Both the position numbers and the translations under genes were made by a program. Shown piece after piece: positions 21,401 to 25,837 of a stretch of 25,837 nt of DNA. Source of the stretch: Chloromonas sp. AAM2 (lineage: Eukaryota; Chlorophyta; Chlorophyceae; Chlamydomonadales; Chlamydomonadaceae); NCBI GenBank assembly GCA_004335635.1, contig QAXH01002460.1, positions 1 to 25,837 on the forward strand. Reading direction: 5' to 3'. Position 1 is the first letter of the stretch; the number at the start of each line of letters is the position of its first letter. Under the pieces are notes generated by a model. It searched no databases. It had not been told where the DNA came from and saw only the letters and a program-made list of their open reading frames with translations.

Positions 21401-21779
21401 GACTTACCCATTGGGCAGTTGTTCGTTCTCCTTATCCAAAGTGGACAGAGTGCCCCATGATGTGGACGACACCAGCCACCGCACCATCAGTGCAGCGTCA
21501 TCAACAGAGGGCCTGGGAAACCGTACGCCTGGATCCGACCTGCACAGGCGACGGCACGCTGTAAGCTGGCTCTTGTACGTGCGGTGTACCTCGGGGCATG
21601 CGTGCATCGGTGGAGGTTTCATCGGTGGTGGTGAAACCCTAGTTGCTAGGCTGAAACAACCCGGGCTAGTGAGGTTCGACTCACGATTGACGGTGTGTTG
21701 CCGTGCTCAAACGAGCGGCTGCCGCTGTCCAGCTGGCAAGACCAAACAGGACTAAGATGCAGAGCCCCACGCGGGTCAT
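18411..21779 (-). CDS. CREG: CREG-family secreted protein (FMN-binding split-barrel fold), 7 exons
   Basis: Spliced model on the minus strand. Exons are 21779-21685, 21539-21408, 20950-20869, 19556-19473, 19187-19051, 18827-18789 and 18534-18411 (TGA). All junctions are GT-AG and phase-consistent, giving 230 residues. Residues 1 to about 21 are a signal peptide: short basic start, hydrophobic run LCILVLFGLASW, then Ala-rich. The body follows CREG: DDAALMVRWLV, SSTSWGTLSTL, GRIFFYLTPKDGS, SVGEVQLEG, CHGVDPEDPACAKVTLIG, YKRHPSVQDWPPGHSF, LLDWYGGMKIVTGDEYY. In animals CREG is a secreted or lysosomal glycoprotein with a pyridoxamine-phosphate-oxidase-like barrel that often lacks flavin. This copy shows no N-x-S/T sequon, so the glycosylation known in animals is not expected. 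Exon 6 has only 39 bases. Intron 3 (20868-19557, 1312 bases) is far longer than the others because it holds an inverted-repeat element. The role in algae is unknown to me. Confidence 0.88.
18893..18965 (+). repeat. Dispersed repeat family, copy D, in CREG intron 5
   Basis: Plus-strand GGGGAGCCGTCAGAGAACAC then GATGGACAC and CCCTTGAGCAAGAAAAC follow the same order as copies A and E. It sits antisense inside intron 5 (19050-18828) of the CREG-like gene. Confidence 0.5.
19792..20464. mobile_element. Non-autonomous TIR DNA transposon (MITE-like), 673 bp, TA-flanked
   Basis: The left end 19790-19820 and the reverse complement of 20436-20466 match at 29 of 31 positions (core TACCGTATAGACCATATC). 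Counting TA as the target duplication (19790-19791 and 20465-20466), the element runs 19792-20464. TA duplication is typical of Tc1/mariner and some other TIR families. Inside, the plus strand carries many TCCCGCA-type motifs (near 19813, 19829, 19837, 19861, 20302, 20333, 20366, 20375), clustered at both ends, plus three copies of CGTTGTTGCC (about 19912-19957). No transposase is coded, so it would need an enzyme supplied elsewhere. It lies within intron 3 of the CREG-like gene. Confidence 0.75.
20478..20545 (+). repeat. Dispersed repeat family, copy E, in CREG intron 3
   Basis: Plus-strand CCCCAGAGGACACGGAATGG then GATGGGCACCGCCCTGG and ACCCTGAGCAAGACAGC match copies A and D. It starts about 12 bases beyond the right end of the TIR element, so the two insertions are neighbours. 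Confidence 0.5.
21283..21311. repeat. 15-bp tandem pair TCTCCAGACACCTG
   Basis: TCTCCAGACACCTG occurs at 21283-21296 and 21298-21311, inside intron 2 of the CREG-like gene. The CAGACACC core is shared with the repeats at the start of the window. Confidence 0.8.
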
Positions 21780-22397
21780 TGCTGCTGGAAACTATTGCTA
21801 TTCTCGCCTGCACATTGACTGGATATGTTTGTCTGATGCACACGCGCAAGTCGAACACCGCCACACGCCTTACACTTTCCTTTGGCCTGTTTTCGCGAGG
21901 TTCAGCCTCAGGCTGCCAGCGCGTACAGAGTACCCAGCCGTCAGCACAACACACTGAGCCCAAACTCACAGCATTGTTTTCTTTGAACGCAGGCCAGATG
22001 ATCCGCGAGGGTTCTGACGTTACAGCCCATCTGGAAAAAAATGATGACTTACATCCAAATTCAATCTGACCTTGTCCACAAAAATCAAGTGCCTTGCCGC
22101 ACCAGCTGATTCAAAGCAGCAGGATACGACAAAAAATTGGCCTTGACATGCCAGCCTCTGTTACCTGCCCACACCGCCCCAAAGTCGTCTGTTGTGTCTG
22201 TCTACTGGCCAAAAATGCTGCTGATCTTGCACCAGCGTTCCAGTCAGTCACAATTATGAACCCAGCGCGGGGATCTCGCGACTTTGTGTTCTTGCATGGG
22301 CACCAACCACAAAGGCCAACCTTCCGAAGGCAAACCTAGTTATGTTCAAATTCAGCCATTTCAGTTCGCACATGCTGTCCCTTCAACACCGCTGCCT
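21780..22397. other. Spacer between PSB33 and the CREG-like gene
   Basis: These 618 bases hold the 3' untranslated region of PSB33 and the promoter of the CREG-like gene, both on the minus strand. An acceptor-like site (CAATGTGCAG) lies about 30 bases upstream of the CREG ATG, so a 5'-UTR intron is possible. No TATA box is clear. Confidence 0.5.
22020..22053 (-). terminator. Candidate TGTAA polyadenylation signals of PSB33
   Basis: Two minus-strand TGTAA pentamers (22049-22053 and 22020-22024) lie 345-378 bases after the PSB33 stop and about 240 bases before the CREG-like start. Either could end the PSB33 transcript. Confidence 0.3.
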
Positions 22398-24978
22398 CTA
22401 GTTGGTGGTTTCAGTGGCACGGTTGACATAGCGGTAAGCAATATACGCCGCTGCGCCCCCCATGATTGCCCAGAACACGCCCAGCAGTGGCAAACTCTCC
22501 AGGTATATGCACACTGCTGTGCCGGCCACGGCAAAGGCACCAATGCCAATGGTGGTGGTGATGGCAACGGCGGCAGAACTAACAGCTGGCAGGGGCTGCA
22601 AACACAAGCAACACACCAAGCCAATTAATGATAAAGGACTGCAATCAGGTAGATGCACGTGTTGATGTGGCGGAGGCACCCTCGTCAGAGCTTTGCCCAT
22701 ATCAATGAAACAGACCAGCGAAGGAGCTTCGTGCACAAGCCATTTTTATAGCAGTGAATGTTCTACCACGTGTTCCACTGTGTTTATACGCTAGGTTGTA
22801 CCACGCACAATAGCCTGGTGCTGACCAACAAACAGCAAGGCAGCCAGACTTCGTCTGAGCATATACACAGACATAAAAAATTTTATGGTTCTGTAAGACG
22901 TTGAGTGCCTCAGGTCTCACAACAGCCACTCTGGGGCTAAACCTTGCAGCCCCAGGATCCACAAGCTTATGGTTACTGTTGCAATGTCGGGAGGGGCACT
23001 GATGGGTACTCTGCCTGTCTGACCATGCGCTCGTCTGTCCGTCTGAGAGTCAGTCTGTTTGCGAGTCAGTGTGTCTGTTTGTGAGTCAATCGCCCTGAGA
23101 GCCTGACCTGTCTGTTCGTATAGCCTGTGCGTATGGCATGACTCCGTACTGATGACAAGGTGTGGCCAGGCCCAGTGCGCATGCATGGTTCTCACCTCTG
23201 CGCCTGGCTTGGTGCTCTCCATGTACAGGCTGGCCTGCTCCTTCTTTGGGTCCATGCCTTCAAAGTAGACATTGGGCTGGGTCTGCGGGCGAAGACAACA
23301 GATGAGTGAAGTTTAAAACAACAACATTTTCACCGACAACATTTGCCACACTCGCACAACCGCACGGCACAACGAACGGTGATCGCAGTTTTTCAAGAAC
23401 ACATTTCCACACTGCTTGCCGGTTGATACACCCACTAACTGCTTCGATTCACCAATCACAGATTCACCACTGACACTGATGCATTACATGACATGACATG
23501 ACAGCACTCGAGAATCCGTTACTCACTGTGAACACGTTGTTGTTTTCAAGGGAGGTGCCTGCACCACCGCGGTCCGCTGCGTTGCGAGCGAACTGGGCGC
23601 GTGTCACATCCACGTAGATGGCCTCCTGGGCCAGCTTCACGGGGTAGATCTGCAGCACCATGCATGCGAAGAGCATGGTTGGTTAGTGCATTAACCTCAC
23701 GAGGTAGGTCCACATAGAGCTTGGTGCATGCTGTAACAGGGTCAACTTCAAATGTATCGTCATGCATGCAAAGAGCAAGGTTTGAGCAGGAAAAGGGCCA
23801 GCATCACCGGGGTGGATCTGTGCTGAAAGATCTGCGTTGCGGTTGTGAGGCGGCAGTCATGCACGGTACTTCTCTGTTACAATTGCAACTGGGTTGCTGC
23901 AGGTCACCGTTCAGGGCCTGGCCTGTCATTCCGCCAGCACCTTTGTCGGCTGCTCTGCACGCCAGAGGGTTGTGTTCTCCGCCCGTTGTGAGACAATCCG
24001 TGGATCGAACCCCATGTCTCACCTCCAGTGGCCGGCATGTATCCTTGGGTGTCAGGGCGGCCAGGACTGGGTTTCCTGGGTACCAGGACACTACTGAACC
24101 GTCCCGAAGAGAGAACAGAGATGCTGTGGAAGGGCACTCGATGCAGTAGTCCTGCAAGTGTGAGGTGGTGGGTTTGTGGTGGTCAAGATGCTTTGTAAGC
24201 ACGCACGCCGCATGAGTGCAGGCACAGGCACAAGCACAGGTGCTGCAAAGGATCTGGAAGGTAGGCAGTAGGACAGGCAGCAGAGGGTCATGTGTCCAAG
24301 GGATGGCGCATGTTGGTTGGTCAGCATGTGGTCAGAGAGACAGGAGTGGCGCAAAGTGCAAGGATGCAGGGACGCGCGCACACCTGTGTGAACTTGGCTT
24401 TAATGAAGCCTTCGCTGTAAGCACCCTCAGCTGGAGAGCGGCTCTCAATGCAGTAGATTTGGTTGCGGTACCAGAAAAGAAGCACCTGGGCTCCACCAAC
24501 CTCGACTTCTTTCCGTGTGCCTGCGCAGATTCGATGCACATTGGATCTTGATTTCCATCTCCAACGACACTGTGCAAAATCTGTGGCTGGTTGCGATGGT
24601 GAACTTACCCTTGGGCAACTCCTCCGGCAAGCACACGGGCACCCAGTCAGCCGATGAAGTTTCGCTGGCAGCTGAAGCTTGCGGTGTGTCCTTCACCTCA
24701 GCTACAGCATACAGGGCATACGATGGTGTGTAATAGACCGCGATGATATTTTCCACAATCACCACGAAGACGCCCAGCCACAACCTACCTTGAGCGGAGC
24801 ACATCCTCCGCCTGTGTGTCCTCTTGGTTGGCGCGGCCAGGACGATGCATGGGCGCTGCGCAACTGGGGCCCCTTGTACGCCAGTGGCTAGGGGAAGGAG
24901 ACCGCATGGCACTTGCTGCCTTGCGCAACGGGCAGCTGTGCTGGTGGACTGAACGCGAGAACTCAACATGGATGCCAT
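22398..24978 (-). CDS. PSB33: PSB33/TEF5-like chloroplast Rieske-fold membrane protein, 7 exons
   Basis: Spliced model on the minus strand. Exons are 24978-24789, 24701-24609, 24520-24384, 24151-24023, 23649-23527, 23282-23196 and 22595-22398 (TAG). All introns are GT-AG and phases agree at every junction, giving 318 residues. Residues 1 to about 63 are Arg/Ser/Ala-rich with almost no acidic residues, like a chloroplast transit peptide. Residues about 80-200 form a Rieske-like domain with DWVPVCLPEELPKG, FWYRNQIYCIESRSPAEG and GFIKAKFTQDYCIECPSTA. Two hydrophobic segments follow near 261-283 and 285-307. This order matches PSB33 of Arabidopsis (At1g71500) and TEF5 of Chlamydomonas, thylakoid proteins linked to photosystem II organisation and light acclimation. 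The iron-sulfur ligand pairs are missing: SPAEG stands where CxHxG is expected, and CPST where CxxH is expected. As in the known family, it should therefore bind no 2Fe-2S cluster. The start is the first ATG of the long upstream frame; an in-frame ATG lies 3 codons later. Confidence 0.9.
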
Positions 24979-25837
24979 TCTGATCTGTTTACTATTGGCT
25001 GGTGCCTCGAGTTATCTACGGCTGTGCAGGCTTAGCCAATCTAAATGGCGTGCGCCAAACCACCCAAATATGCCGTTGACCGTTGTGAAGATTTCTTGTG
25101 GCAGGTAAAGCAGCTTGTGTGGTAGAGGAGCCCACTCCTTTCCCGCCCATTGGCCTCAGGCAACCTCGTCTTCGTGCAAGTCATGGCAAAATGCTGTAAT
25201 GGGTAGAAAGAACACCTGGCAAGCATAGACGTGAGTTCAAAATGGTCCAGTCTTCAGGGCCTCTGGTACACTTTCCATATGCTGAGACGTCCAACCCTCA
25301 TTCCAAACAACAGCAGAAGGCTGAAGGCAGGCATGGCATTCAGTGGCTACACCAAGGAGCTAGACCACATGATCCATAAAAGCAGAAGTGCTGGTCGTCG
25401 ACATCCGCCAAACACATCCGCTAGCCACCATGCAATATGCAAGACAAGGTCTCAAGTCATCAGTGACCTTGACCCCTTCCAAATGCGTCCTTGACAGGTA
25501 ATCACATGCCTGCTCAAGGCCCAGCAGACCACAGCTGTCTAGTTTCTTCGTAACCGTGAGAGCGTCACATTCTGGGCTGACCCACGCGCAAGCCTGCAGC
25601 ACAAGCCATGTATGGCATGGCTTCACGAGCCGCTATTACATGCATAGTTGCTGCATGCGGGTAGACCCGCCCCTCTCAAGTATCAGAACCACAAAAAAAA
25701 TCTTTCTTCTAAGTTTAGAGCCTGCAATTGTTTTTCAAGTACAATGTGTTATCCTAACTAGAACAGGAGAACTGGATGAACTGGCCAGCCTGGACATGTT
25801 TGTGATGCATACATAGTGTTGCATGCCCGGGTCTTCG
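24979..25837. other. Upstream flank of PSB33, no gene seen
   Basis: This is the probable promoter region of PSB33 and the right edge of the window. Small frames exist on both strands but none shows a recognisable domain or splice structure. Confidence 0.5.

Noticed and set aside
21669..21684. tRNA gene suggested by GAGGTTCGACTC
   Set aside because: Only a T-arm-like word is present, with a six-base loop; no acceptor stem, D-arm or anticodon arm can be folded around it, and it coincides with a splice donor.
23988..24022. tRNA gene suggested by GGGGTTCGATCCACGG on the minus strand
   Set aside because: The T-stem does not pair over five bases and there is no partner cloverleaf; the strong pairing is the 8-bp donor hairpin instead.
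24702..24788. Hydrophobic stretch LWLGVFVVIVENIIAVYY in PSB33 as a membrane segment
   Set aside because: It is bounded by GTAGGT and a CTGTAG acceptor in matching phase and interrupts the transit-peptide region; it is intron 1 translated.

Overview
The window is nuclear DNA from a photosynthetic eukaryote, most likely a chlorophyte green alga (Trebouxiophyceae-like is a guess). The basis is gene structure and content. Three genes can be rebuilt from 7-8 short exons with phase-matched GT-AG introns. One of them is the green-lineage chloroplast protein PSB33/TEF5. Gene density is low, and intergenic DNA is full of small tandem repeats. No tRNA, rRNA, CRISPR array, bacterial-type operon or large transposon ORF was seen.

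Layout. 1-5090: mostly non-coding, with short tandem repeats, an 18-bp perfect palindrome and a possible remnant of an ankyrin-family reading frame (minus strand, 605-856). 5091-8896 (minus): an 8-exon gene for a 624-residue protein with a Pro/Ala/Gln-rich N-terminal half, a coiled coil and a C-terminal tail anchor; the family was not recognised. 8897-15304: no firm gene; it holds a (TG)n tract, a 27-bp repeat pair, a striking 9-bp/25-bp composite minisatellite (10681-11108) and copies of a dispersed repeat. 15305-16816 (plus): a single-exon F-box/LRR-like gene with a Ser/Asn tract. 16817-18410: non-coding, with a 98-bp tandem duplication and one reading frame of odd composition. 18411-21779 (minus): a 7-exon CREG-family gene with a signal peptide, whose third intron carries a 673-bp terminal-inverted-repeat element flanked by TA. 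22398-24978 (minus): a 7-exon PSB33/TEF5 gene. 24979-25837: nothing firm.

How the genes relate. The three spliced genes are all on the minus strand, but nothing links them functionally. PSB33 should act in the thylakoid membrane near photosystem II, the CREG-like protein should enter the secretory pathway, the tail-anchored protein should sit on a membrane facing the cytosol, and the F-box protein would be a candidate SCF substrate receptor. All splice models come from reading the sequence by eye; phase agreement across every junction is the main support.
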